From JAWUWD01 sp034112085 (GTDB lineage: Bacteria > Bacteroidota > Bacteroidia > Cytophagales > Cyclobacteriaceae), in NCBI GenBank assembly GCA_034112085.1, contig JAWUWD010000040.1, positions 1 through 15,281 of the forward strand: a stretch of DNA of 15,281 nucleotides. Reading direction: 5' to 3'. The translations under genes and the position numbers were made by a program. The notes under the pieces were generated by a model, which was given only the letters and a program-made list of their open reading frames with translations, was not told where the DNA came from and searched no databases. This document shows positions 1 to 8,405 of the stretch, one piece after another; position 1 is the first letter of the stretch; the number at the start of each line of letters is the position of its first letter.

Positions 1-1341
1 TGTAGCATAAGCTGGCCCACCGCTGGTAAGTGTAATTTCAATTCTAGGTGACCCTGTAATGGTAACAGGTTCGCTAAAATTCACTGTAAAATCGAGATTT
101 TCTCCTAGAATGTAATTGTCATCAGTTGGTATAGGAGTAATATTTGTTATTGTAGGAGCAATAGCATCCGGCTGCACTGTTCCATTCAATTCGACATTGT
201 CTACTTTCCAAGCTGCACCGGATCCTGCTGCGTCCAACCCGTACAATCTGAAGGTCACGGCCTGTATGTTGTCAAAAGTGCCCCCCGTCAAATCAACATC
301 TGTATCAGCTGCAAAATCATCATCAAGTGTAGCAGCCGTTGCAATATCGGATACATAATTGTCAATTGAACTCCTTAATACCCAATTATCAGGCGTATTA
401 CTATTTTCCTTATCCTGATTAAATGTGAGATTGGTGAGCGTCATGTGAAACGTAGCAGCGGGTGATGCAGAAAACTCGTAATAATCAGTACCTCCAAAAT
501 CCCAACTATTATAACTAAATGTATCACCGAAATCTTCAAAGATTAATCCAGCGCTCTCGGTGAATGTTCCAGCCGTAAAATTTGTGGCACTAGCAAGGGG
601 AATTCCTGAACCTGCAGGGAATGTATACTTTGCTAATACATCTGAGGCAAGTGTTCCATGCACTTCAATTTTATCAAGTGTAGTGATTTCTAATCCATTA
701 TCTGAATCATTAGTGCCAATGATTGTGATATTAAGTATTTGACCTGAACCTGAAACGGGAAAAGTAAATGTTCGAAATGTAGATGTAAGATCAAAATCCG
801 CATCATCGGCAGTACCATTTAAGTCAGTATCTCGTTGAAGCTCGTTAGTGTTATGCCTGAAGTTTCCAACCAGAACATCTCCTCCGCCATCAATATTCGC
901 ATAAATGGCTAAAAAATCATTTGATTCATATTCCCCACCTCCTAAAGTTCCCAAGTCCATGCTTATTTCAATATTCTCGAATCCAGAAATGTTCAGATCT
1001 GCAAATTCTATTGAACCTTGTGGTGATAAAGGGTTCGTATTACTGCCTTGTTCGAGCCTACCGAATGCCCAGTAATTAGTCCCAGTTTCTCCGGTCATAT
1101 TATCAGTAAAATCAGCATCAGACCGCTCTAAAAAAAACTCATCATTTCCATTGTCAAATCTGTAGGCATTAAACCGTCCTGAAGCTTGGCCATCATCCTC
1201 AAAACTTTCGGTTATATTAATTTGTATTTGAGAAAAGGAAAATGTTGATAGGCATATAAAAAGCACAACAAGCAAATTACCTCTATTGCTTTCTACGTTT
1301 TTGAGTGAGTTCTGAAGTAAATTGGTAAAATATGTCGTCAT
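1..1341 (-). CDS. Large secreted protein with Ig-like sequence, 3' end off the window
   Basis: The reading frame is open from an ATG at 1341-1339 to the left edge: 447 codons, no stop, so the C-terminus is missing. A signal peptide is visible, with a long N-region (about residues 1-22), a hydrophobic core LLVVLFICLSTF and probable cleavage just before QIQIN (about residue 38). The mature part is rich in Asp, Gly, Asn, Thr and Ser and predicted all-beta. It carries two loosely similar stretches ending in DKIEVHGT and DNVELNGT, typical of jelly-roll modules in secreted Bacteroidota proteins. The last visible residues (about 400-447, with LGENLDFTVNFSEPVTITG) match the pattern of bacterial Ig-like repeats in large adhesins. 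A type IX sorting domain may follow outside the window; that is inference. It is the last visible gene of the cluster, 35 bases after the lipoprotein stop. A catalytic function is not recognisable. Confidence 0.85.
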   Translation of the reverse strand, partial: MTTYFTNLLQNSLKNVESNRGNLLVVLFICLSTFSFSQIQINITESFEDDGQASGRFNAYRFDNGNDEFFLERSDADFTDNMTGETGTNYWAFGRLEQGSNTNPLSPQGSIEFADLNISGFENIEISMDLGTLGGGEYESNDFLAIYANIDGGGDVLVGNFRHNTNELQRDTDLNGTADDADFDLTSTFRTFTFPVSGSGQILNITIIGTNDSDNGLEITTLDKIEVHGTLASDVLAKYTFPAGSGIPLASATNFTAGTFTESAGLIFEDFGDTFSYNSWDFGGTDYYEFSASPAATFHMTLTNLTFNQDKENSNTPDNWVLRSSIDNYVSDIATAATLDDDFAADTDVDLTGGTFDNIQAVTFRLYGLDAAGSGAAWKVDNVELNGTVQPDAIAPTITNITPIPTDDNYILGENLDFTVNFSEPVTITGSPRIEITLTSGGPAYAT

Positions 1342-1376
1342 CTAGATGTGTTTCTACGTGTATGTATTAAGTATTC

Positions 1377-2669
1377 TTACTGAACGTCTCCGTTCTTATC
1401 AGTTTTCATCAGGAACATGGTGTCAAATCCACCGAACTCTGTATTACCAAAAACTAGATAACCACCATCTGTTGCTTGCTGTATATGTGTGGCCGTTTCC
1501 TGATTGGCATTACCGATAGCTTTGGACCAAAGCACTGTTCCTGCAGCAGTGGTCTTGACCAATAAAATATCTTCTTCTCCAGCGGTTTTTGAGAGGGTAG
1601 ACCCACCAATAATGTATCCACCATCTGAGGTATTGGCTATTGTAACTCCAAATTCATCATTATCCGCATCTCTGCCGAGTAGGTCTTCAGAATTATACTC
1701 TATAAGACTTCCCGGTTTGACGGCTCCGTTCTCGTCCAGTAATACGAAAAACACATCATTGCTTAAAGCACTGGATACTGTTCCGACCATAGCATAACCA
1801 TTGTTTGTCGCTATTATTTGACCAGTGGTATAGTCTATCTGTGGGGCAGATATTAAGTGGTCGCCACCACCTGAATATGAGATATAACATGGTCTTACTT
1901 TACTTAAAACAGGGTTTGTTTTAGAAGATATTGAAGTCCTTGAATTATTACCTCCGAATACAAAGTCACCATCATTTGCCAGATGAAGAGACCTAACAAG
2001 TGTTTCTTCAGAACTATAGATAGGAAGGCAGGAAAGAGTATCGTAAGTAAAATTATCATTGTCTCTGGTGATTTTTGCAAAGAGATTTCCTGCTTCGTCC
2101 TCATCTTCATTGGTGACATTGGCAATGATTCTATAGTCATTTCCATCTTGGATGATATCAAGACCATGGAGATTGAAATCATTATCATCTATATCACGAG
2201 TGATATCTCGTAATGAAAGTGTTATGGAGTCAATTGGATCATCTTGCATGAAAGTATTACTTATTTCCATCACTAATAGGCTATTTCCAGTGGTCTGGTC
2301 AGGTTTAATACTCTCACCAACTACGATGTAACCATCATCAGATAGTATGAGTGACCTTCCAATAAAGCTCACCTTTGTGGTATCGCTAAATGGCGGATAT
2401 ACCTTCTGCCATTGCTGATTTCCATTGTAGTCTACTTTGATTATTTTTATTTTTGAGGAAGAAATTCCATCCACTTCAATCCCAGTAGTACCCAATAGAA
2501 CACATCCACCATCAGGAGTCTGCCGAGAGACATAGGCGATATCTTCATTATCAGCTCCGAAGAATTTGATGTAGGTATCTGCATCACCTGGTCCTGCAGC
2601 TTGTTCATCGTCACAACTCAATGATAAGAAGAAGACTGATAAAAAAAGTAGTGTAATTTTATTATTCAT
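1377..2669 (-). CDS. Lipoprotein with propeller-like repeats, probably surface-exposed
   Basis: 430 residues, ATG start. The N-terminus is a lipoprotein signal: MNNK, a hydrophobic core, then SLS-Cys19. Cys19 is followed directly by DDEQ; acidic residues at this point resemble the lipoprotein export signal that sends Bacteroidota lipoproteins to the cell surface. The rest is made of repeated units of the type DGGYxxxGxT...(I/L)xVKTDxxGxxxW. Clear copies lie near residues 52-90, 111-137, 290-316, 348-386 and 400-430, giving a likely beta-propeller of the kind found in many unnamed secreted Bacteroidota proteins. The chain stops right after a repeat (KTDKNGDVQ), so there is no separate C-terminal sorting domain. 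It sits 27 bases after the barrel gene and 35 before the secreted Ig-like gene, so it is probably co-transcribed with both. No enzyme motif is seen; a binding or scaffold role at the outer membrane is inferred. Confidence 0.88.
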   Translation of the reverse strand: MNNKITLLFLSVFFLSLSCDDEQAAGPGDADTYIKFFGADNEDIAYVSRQTPDGGCVLLGTTGIEVDGISSSKIKIIKVDYNGNQQWQKVYPPFSDTTKVSFIGRSLILSDDGYIVVGESIKPDQTTGNSLLVMEISNTFMQDDPIDSITLSLRDITRDIDDNDFNLHGLDIIQDGNDYRIIANVTNEDEDEAGNLFAKITRDNDNFTYDTLSCLPIYSSEETLVRSLHLANDGDFVFGGNNSRTSISSKTNPVLSKVRPCYISYSGGGDHLISAPQIDYTTGQIIATNNGYAMVGTVSSALSNDVFFVLLDENGAVKPGSLIEYNSEDLLGRDADNDEFGVTIANTSDGGYIIGGSTLSKTAGEEDILLVKTTAAGTVLWSKAIGNANQETATHIQQATDGGYLVFGNTEFGGFDTMFLMKTDKNGDVQ

Positions 2670-2696
2670 AGATCAAAAATCGATTCAATTTTTATA

Positions 2697-3776
2697 TTAT
2701 TCTGTAAGTTTTTTGGGGCTGTATTTGTTTATCATTAACCCTAAGTTGATGTTAAGAGTACTCATACTAACATCACTAATGGCGATCGCATATCGCCATG
2801 CCAACTCAGAAGAATTGTGGTTATTAGTAATATCAGAAAACCCATGTTGATACATCAATTCTATAAAACCAGAAATTTTCCCAAAGGGAAAATTTGTACC
2901 GAGACCCGCTATTAAACTTAAATTTAAATTTTCTCGGATACCCTCATCTGAGAATATGATATCCTTACCAGTAGCAGTTTCTCCACCAATAACTGTCGTT
3001 TGATTGGCGGAAGCACTTTTTACCAGGAATTGGACAGATGGTCCCAAAAGAATATAAGGGTTTATCTTCTTTCCTAATGCTGAATTTTTCATAAACGAAT
3101 ACTTTGCCAGTAAATTCATTCCAGCCCAACTTTGAGTCTCTGTATTATCGTACTGATTTATGCTTATATCAGTATCAGTTTCAGACTGGAAGCCCTTTGC
3201 GGTATATTGTGTTTGATAAATAGAGTAGGTACCCTCGAGTCGCAAGGCAACCTTATTTTGGAAAAAGTCTCTTTCTATAAATAGGGCTCCACCAATACTT
3301 ATTTGACTATTGTATAGGCCGTCAGCAACGTCACTTGGACCAATACTATAGGTATTGATCACATTAACCAAAGAGTAATTGACATTGAATTTACCACCAT
3401 ATCGATAAATAGGATCAGTCCTGAAAGTTCCATAAAGATTTATTAATTCGTTTGGATCAGTTTCTGGATCAGTCTTATACAATTTGTTCATATGAAGTAA
3501 TCCCAGCATAGCCTCATCCGCTTTCAATGGCTGATCTTGATAGATATAGGATAAAATAATTAGCCTATATGCTTCAGTCTTTTCCTCTTCATTGAGGTTA
3601 TCACCCTCTAGACAGCCCTTTAATACATCGTAGATCTCATGAAGTCTTCCCTCATCATAAATGGTACGGGCCTGCCTCAAATTTTCAAGGCATTGCGCAT
3701 TGGTTTTATTTAGACTACCTAATACAGTAAAGGCAGTGATTATTATTAATGAATAGTACTTCAAATTTTTATTCAT
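2697..3776 (-). CDS. Helical-repeat plus outer-membrane beta-barrel protein
   Basis: 359 residues, ATG start, only 3 bases after the stop of the STAND gene. Residues 1-27 are a Sec signal peptide, with cleavage predicted after NA and before QC. Residues 28-125 are helical and TPR-like, with ARTIYDEGRLHEIYDVLKGC, then EEEKTEAYRLIILSYIY and an ADEAMLGLL helix. Cys29 and Cys55 are the only cysteines in the mature protein and could form a periplasmic disulfide across this helical hairpin. The segment DPNELINLYGTFRTDPIYRYGG links to the second half. Residues about 128-350 alternate polar and hydrophobic residues in strands and contain PYILLGPSVQFLV and GLGTNFPFG, typical of small PorT-like outer-membrane barrels. 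The protein probably sits in the outer membrane with the helical part in the periplasm. From memory, such helical-plus-barrel proteins recur in Bacteroidota beside STAND or caspase-type genes; this was not checked. Its role here is inferred to be an outer-membrane anchor or sensor. Confidence 0.87.
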   Translation of the reverse strand: MNKNLKYYSLIIITAFTVLGSLNKTNAQCLENLRQARTIYDEGRLHEIYDVLKGCLEGDNLNEEEKTEAYRLIILSYIYQDQPLKADEAMLGLLHMNKLYKTDPETDPNELINLYGTFRTDPIYRYGGKFNVNYSLVNVINTYSIGPSDVADGLYNSQISIGGALFIERDFFQNKVALRLEGTYSIYQTQYTAKGFQSETDTDISINQYDNTETQSWAGMNLLAKYSFMKNSALGKKINPYILLGPSVQFLVKSASANQTTVIGGETATGKDIIFSDEGIRENLNLSLIAGLGTNFPFGKISGFIELMYQHGFSDITNNHNSSELAWRYAIAISDVSMSTLNINLGLMINKYSPKKLTE

Positions 3777-3779
3777 TTT

Positions 3780-6700
3780 TTATTTATTGTTAGCTGGATG
3801 GTTTTCACAAGTTGATTGATACTCAATATCTTTGGCCACATAAGTCTCCCATTGGGCACTGGTCAAGTTATTGGAGACATAGCTACACAACTTGTCAGCC
3901 ATATCATCTCTATTGGTTGGCCAAGCTTTGATCTCTTTATTCTGCGTAGCAGCCATCACCTGAGTATTGTCAGCAGTAAATGCCACACTCCACACCCAAT
4001 CATCGTAATCTGCCAATTTTATAGGTTGAGCATTGAGATTATTTCTATCCCAAAGTCTTACCGTATTATCATGGCTTGAAGTCGCGATAAACTTGTTGTC
4101 ACTACTAAACCTAATCGTATTGATCACGGATGTATGACCCACCAAATTCTTAACATTAGTGATGTCATCAGTATTGATCAACTTCAAATTGCCATCTCGA
4201 TCGCCAATGGCCATAAATCCATCTATACTTAGTGAGATAGATATTAAATTGTTTTTATTATCAAACACTTCAGTTTTGGCGTATCCGTTTATTAAGTCAT
4301 ATTTATTTACTAAGCCTTTGACATCTGCTGTGTACAACCAATTACCATCATTTGATAATGCCATATCTTTGACTTCGTTATCAAATTTGACTACTTCATT
4401 GACTTTGTCAAAATCCGTCAACTTTAGGCTTTTCCCCTGTACATCTAAGATCAAAGCACTTTGTTCAGAATTACTAAATATGATTTTAGTAACTGACTTA
4501 ACCCCTTTTACTTTTTTAGGAATTTTTTTAGGATTACTTAAATCAAATATCTCAATAAAGCTATTTTTGTTAATATCAAGAGAAGGAAATACCCCACCAG
4601 CTATCATAAGCGTATTATTTGCATTGATTGCAAGCGCTCTGATTACATGATTTTCTCTTGAGCTGACTACGGTATCCGCAACCCTATTTTCTCCATCTAG
4701 TTTCCATTGAAGAATCTTTCCTGCAGATCCACCAGAATAGATATAATTGCCACTTTGAGAAGCCTCAACAACACGGATTGATTTATCGTGACCTTCAAGA
4801 CTCATAGATAATGGATCCTCATATGACTTAATGGCATTGTAAAGACCATCATAAATATCATTGTCATACACCTCACCTTCATATTCCGTATTGAAGATAA
4901 ATGCTTGCTGAGCCAAAAGACCTTTCAATTCTTTTTGGTTATCACGCAACTGTGTGGATTTAATCGCCAAGGATTTAGCAATCGCTTGAAAACGAAGCTT
5001 ATCTGCGTTTTCCTTGGCAACTTCAGCAATTCCAGTTTGTTCTATGGCATTATCCTTAGCAACATCAGCTTGTTTTCTCTGTTTGTCAGCCTCTGCTGTA
5101 GCTTTTACTGCTTCCCTTCTTCTTATTTCAGCATTGGCTTGAGCGGCTTTCGCTGCAATTTCACTTTTCTCAGCTTTTTCTTGAGCTTCTGTTGCTAGTT
5201 TTTCTTGTACTTTAGCTCTTTGAGTTTCGACATTAGCTAACACTGATAGTGAATCTGCTTTATTTCTTTCTATTACTGCCAAAGTAGTTTGTTTCTTCGC
5301 ATCAGCTTCAGCAATTTTTGCTGCTGCCAGATTCTTATCTGCCTCTGACTTTTGCTGGAATGCATACAATAAGAACAATAGTGAAATTACCGTTGCCGTT
5401 GCTAAAACAAGTGCTGTAACTCTAGCACGTTGTAATTGACGTTTTCTTTGGAGTTCCTTGATTTGTTGCTCGGTATCGAATTCCTTTTTGGAATACTCCA
5501 AAAAGACCATCGTCCGCTCAAATGCAGGATGGTATCGCTGTCCCCATACTAGGGTAGGCTTGTGTTTTGTTTGCCAGTTGAGCGCCAGCTGCAAATCTGG
5601 CGGCCTCCAGAGTCCGGCTTTTCCTACTTGGTACATGGAGGCTGCTTCTGCCAGACGTAGATACATCTGAACGGCATCTGCTTCTTCATTTACCCAGTTC
5701 TTCAAGCGTACCCATATTCTCATGAGACTTTCATGAGAGATGTCTACAATTGAACTACTTACCAGCGGTACACCAGCAGCAGGAGTGATGAGTGATCTTC
5801 CAGGAGCTCTGAATTTCTCGATCACTTCCATGACCTCTTCTTCTGTCACATCTGCTATGGCCGCTATTTCGCCTAGTTTGGTGGGTCTTCTAATCCCGAA
5901 GTTTTCACCACGTTTTTCTGTAATAGCTTTGAAGATAATCTCACAGATCTTCTTTTGGTCGTCATTGAGTTCATCATAGGCTTCATTGGCATGCAAGGAA
6001 AGTGCTTCCTTCATGGTACCTATAGCCTCATAATGCTTCAGATCAACTGCTTCACCGATATCTCCATATTCACCCCAATAGCTCCAAGTTCGCATTAGCG
6101 AGTGCTGAAGAATTGGTAGTTGATCTGGATTATCTCCTAGATCATTGAGTAACTGTTGGATGAGTCGAGGGGAGATGTCTGCTCCACCTACGGCCACAGG
6201 GCCTGTGATAGCTTTTCTCTTCTGTTCCCTAGTCATCTGAGGGATCAGGTAGTGGCTATCATTTATTTTTTTGGTAAGGTCTGGAAATTGTGCACAGTCG
6301 CCAACAAAATCAGATCTCATAGTGATTGCTACATATATAGGCACCTCACTGTAGTTGATTGCTTCTATAAGCAGGTTGATAAAAGCTAGGGTCTCATTGA
6401 CTGATTCGGTATCTGCACTGTCCTTGAACCTGAATAGCTCTTCAAATTGATCGACAAGGATGAGGTAGTTTTTATCAGAGTCTCTCTTGTTTTGTAATAA
6501 GGCTTCTACAAGACCCAGTGAGCTACTTCGAAGTAACGTTGTAATGATAGTGTCTTTGATTTGCTTCTCATCTTTTGTAGCAGCGAGATAGCTTATATCT
6601 TTGTCAAGTATGGCACTTGCTAAGTTGTCAATAGGGGAGGCGCCTGGCCTCGTAACGATTACATCCCAGTTGGGGCTTTTATTGGTCAGGAATCCTCCAT

Positions 6701-6938
6701 ATAGAATGGGTAATACTCCACAATAGATAAAAGATGACTTACCACTACCCGATGGGCCAATTACGCCTACAAAACGATTCTTTGACAACTTAAGTAGAAC
6801 CTCATCACTTTGTCCTTCACGACCAAAAAACAGATGACTCTCATCAATCTTGAAGGGTCTTAATCCTGGAAATGGATTAGACTCAATTCTTGGAGCTTGG
6901 GTCGACTGTTCTAATTCTTCCTCGATTACATCACTCAT
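3780..6938 (-). CDS. Transmembrane nSTAND1 NTPase with coiled coil and WD40 propeller
   Basis: 1052 residues, ATG start, 7 bases after the TIR gene. Residues about 21-40 carry the nSTAND1 entry motif (NPFPGLRPF...FFGRE). Walker A is GPSGSGKSS at 61-69, Walker B is LILVDQFEELF at 159-169, and the MRSDF motif follows at 207-211. Residues 230-480 are the helical and winged-helix region of STAND ATPases, including DISHESLMRIW (about 399-409). One hydrophobic helix lies at about 506-526, preceded by a very basic stretch (KELQRKRQLQRAR). Residues 527-665 are a long Ala/Glu/Lys-rich coiled coil. Residues about 712-1007 are WD40 blades, the clearest being LVGHTSVINTIRFS...DNTVRLWD at 932-964. A C-terminal cap has Cys1018 and Cys1044, the only cysteines after the membrane helix. 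Such proteins are sometimes labelled 'high-affinity carbon uptake protein Hat', which I do not trust. STAND proteins oligomerise as ATP-driven switches; the effector here is presumably a partner. Confidence 0.95.
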   Translation of the reverse strand: MSDVIEEELEQSTQAPRIESNPFPGLRPFKIDESHLFFGREGQSDEVLLKLSKNRFVGVIGPSGSGKSSFIYCGVLPILYGGFLTNKSPNWDVIVTRPGASPIDNLASAILDKDISYLAATKDEKQIKDTIITTLLRSSSLGLVEALLQNKRDSDKNYLILVDQFEELFRFKDSADTESVNETLAFINLLIEAINYSEVPIYVAITMRSDFVGDCAQFPDLTKKINDSHYLIPQMTREQKRKAITGPVAVGGADISPRLIQQLLNDLGDNPDQLPILQHSLMRTWSYWGEYGDIGEAVDLKHYEAIGTMKEALSLHANEAYDELNDDQKKICEIIFKAITEKRGENFGIRRPTKLGEIAAIADVTEEEVMEVIEKFRAPGRSLITPAAGVPLVSSSIVDISHESLMRIWVRLKNWVNEEADAVQMYLRLAEAASMYQVGKAGLWRPPDLQLALNWQTKHKPTLVWGQRYHPAFERTMVFLEYSKKEFDTEQQIKELQRKRQLQRARVTALVLATATVISLLFLLYAFQQKSEADKNLAAAKIAEADAKKQTTLAVIERNKADSLSVLANVETQRAKVQEKLATEAQEKAEKSEIAAKAAQANAEIRRREAVKATAEADKQRKQADVAKDNAIEQTGIAEVAKENADKLRFQAIAKSLAIKSTQLRDNQKELKGLLAQQAFIFNTEYEGEVYDNDIYDGLYNAIKSYEDPLSMSLEGHDKSIRVVEASQSGNYIYSGGSAGKILQWKLDGENRVADTVVSSRENHVIRALAINANNTLMIAGGVFPSLDINKNSFIEIFDLSNPKKIPKKVKGVKSVTKIIFSNSEQSALILDVQGKSLKLTDFDKVNEVVKFDNEVKDMALSNDGNWLYTADVKGLVNKYDLINGYAKTEVFDNKNNLISISLSIDGFMAIGDRDGNLKLINTDDITNVKNLVGHTSVINTIRFSSDNKFIATSSHDNTVRLWDRNNLNAQPIKLADYDDWVWSVAFTADNTQVMAATQNKEIKAWPTNRDDMADKLCSYVSNNLTSAQWETYVAKDIEYQSTCENHPANNK

Positions 6939-6945
6939 AATCTTG

Positions 6946-8397
6946 TTATTTAATACTATCTAAAAAATAAGATAGTGCTTCATTTATGCTTTTTTCATCT
7001 CCTGTAATGATTTCTACTTCATTTTTAGAGAAGTGCTCTTTATCAATATCTCCTCCAGGCGCTGTTACAATGGCCTTTCCTAATACGGGCTTATTTCTGC
7101 CAAATCCAGGAGCTTTTAATATATCCAACATCTTCATTCGTACCCATTGATCATTGACTTTACCCTTATAAATAATGGCAGCATCTAGGTGCCTGAGATT
7201 CGAAATATGTTGTTCACGAAGTTCAAGTAATCCACCTTCAAATACAGGTGAAATTACCTTGCAACCACTCTTTTCAATTTTTTCTTTAATATGCTTGATG
7301 TTCGCTTCATCTATTTTGTCATGGATCAGATAGACTTTTTTGACGTCATCAGCTCCATCATTTGCTAGATTAGCACTAAGTTTCTTGTCAATACCTGACT
7401 CGAGCAGCTCATTTCTGATGATGTTCTTGAAATCTTCTAAGGGAGTTTGCAATATTTCGGCACCCTCCAGCGATGAAGTATCTCTTTTTATATTGTCGAT
7501 GAATGAGCGTTGCTGCTCACTGATGTTGTTCAACTCTGGTGATATCCATATGAGTCGAGATAACTCTTCGTGAGTACCCTTAGTCTTACTACTGATTTCT
7601 GCCGCTAGCCTGTTTTGAATGTCAACGATCGATCTATCGCTTCCTTCGGGTATTTCTCCGTAAGAATTACCCACTAGGTGTATTGAGAGAGTACATTGGG
7701 CAAGTTCTTCGGAAATATTCTTTCCCAATCCTTGGTAAGAGGAAGAAAGGGAGTGGTTGGGTAACACATTGTACCCATGCCTTAGCAACTCACGTCTTAT
7801 GATATTTTTCTGTACCACAAGATCATGCCCTGTTTCTGCCAAGTATATTGACTTACGAGAAAATATCGGCTTAACTTCAGCATTGGAAGCGCCTCCTTCT
7901 AGTAATAGTAGCGATTCATGAATATCATAGGCTAGATCTACAAGCCTCATCCAGTAGTTGCGCTCCGCCTCTGTGGAGAAATAATCTTTAAATTCTTGAA
8001 TTTCCCCTGATTCGTAATCAACCTTGTAAAAATCATAGCCTAATTGATCCCTCAGCTTAGTGGGCTGTTTGTCATAGGCTATGGGTGATTTTAGTACTTT
8101 GAAGACTCGATCTTGATACTTTACCTTTGCTTTTACACCAATTTTATTGATATACGCTTCTAGGGTATCAAGACATTCTCCCGATTCCATGTACGAACCG
8201 GACAATACAGGTATTAAGACTTTGACATCTTTTAAGTCTGCCTCAGAAATTTGCTCTGTCTCAGGTTTGAGAACAATATTTGGAGTTTCTCCCAATACCT
8301 GTGTAAGCATGAGCTCCACAAATTTCTTGAAGTTATCTATCCAATGTCCCTCGTTGTCCTGTTCTGTGTGGCAAATAAGTATGTCAATTCCAGCCAT
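6946..8397 (-). CDS. Triple TIR-like domain protein, probably non-catalytic
   Basis: 483 residues, ATG start, 8 bases after the transporter-like gene and 7 before the STAND gene. No signal peptide or membrane helix, so cytosolic. Three TIR-like modules can be drawn. Module 1 (about 1-165) begins DILICHTEQDNEGHWI and carries SGSYMESGECLDTLEAY at 66-82, which lines up with the TIR alpha-C motif SxxYxxSxWCLDEL. The catalytic Glu position is Thr78 and the Trp is Glu74. Module 2 (about 178-330) begins KSIYLAETGHDL and has VGNSYGEIPEGSDRSIVDIQ, resembling DUF4062-type TIR relatives, with Gln261 where Glu is common. Module 3 (about 353-480) begins KKVYLIHDKID and has WVRMKMLDILKAPGFGR, again without an obvious catalytic Glu. 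TIR domains either cleave NAD+ or act as adaptors; the lost acidic residues favour an adaptor role. Placement beside the STAND NTPase suggests direct partnership. TIR-like assignment is fairly sure for module 1, less so for 2 and 3. Confidence 0.88.
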   Translation of the reverse strand: MAGIDILICHTEQDNEGHWIDNFKKFVELMLTQVLGETPNIVLKPETEQISEADLKDVKVLIPVLSGSYMESGECLDTLEAYINKIGVKAKVKYQDRVFKVLKSPIAYDKQPTKLRDQLGYDFYKVDYESGEIQEFKDYFSTEAERNYWMRLVDLAYDIHESLLLLEGGASNAEVKPIFSRKSIYLAETGHDLVVQKNIIRRELLRHGYNVLPNHSLSSSYQGLGKNISEELAQCTLSIHLVGNSYGEIPEGSDRSIVDIQNRLAAEISSKTKGTHEELSRLIWISPELNNISEQQRSFIDNIKRDTSSLEGAEILQTPLEDFKNIIRNELLESGIDKKLSANLANDGADDVKKVYLIHDKIDEANIKHIKEKIEKSGCKVISPVFEGGLLELREQHISNLRHLDAAIIYKGKVNDQWVRMKMLDILKAPGFGRNKPVLGKAIVTAPGGDIDKEHFSKNEVEIITGDEKSINEALSYFLDSIK

Positions 8398-8405
8398 TTA
8401 TGTTC

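Noticed and set aside
1904..2188. 94-codon minus-strand frame inside the lipoprotein gene
   Set aside because: It is an out-of-frame shadow rich in Met, Ile and Ser, while the overlapping lipoprotein frame has clear repeats.
4159..4650. 163-codon open frame on the plus strand
   Set aside because: It is antisense to the WD40 part of the STAND gene, has no recognisable domain and no promoter, and is explained as a shadow of the strongly coding opposite strand.
4970..5360. Repetitive Ala/Glu/Lys-codon stretch that looks like a DNA repeat
   Set aside because: The repeats are imperfect at DNA level and follow the coiled-coil heptads of the STAND protein; it is not a tandem repeat array or CRISPR.
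3780..6938. 'High-affinity carbon uptake protein' as the function of the WD40 STAND gene
   Set aside because: That label is often carried over to nSTAND1-WD40 proteins; the sequence shows a STAND ATPase and gives no sign of a carbon transport role.
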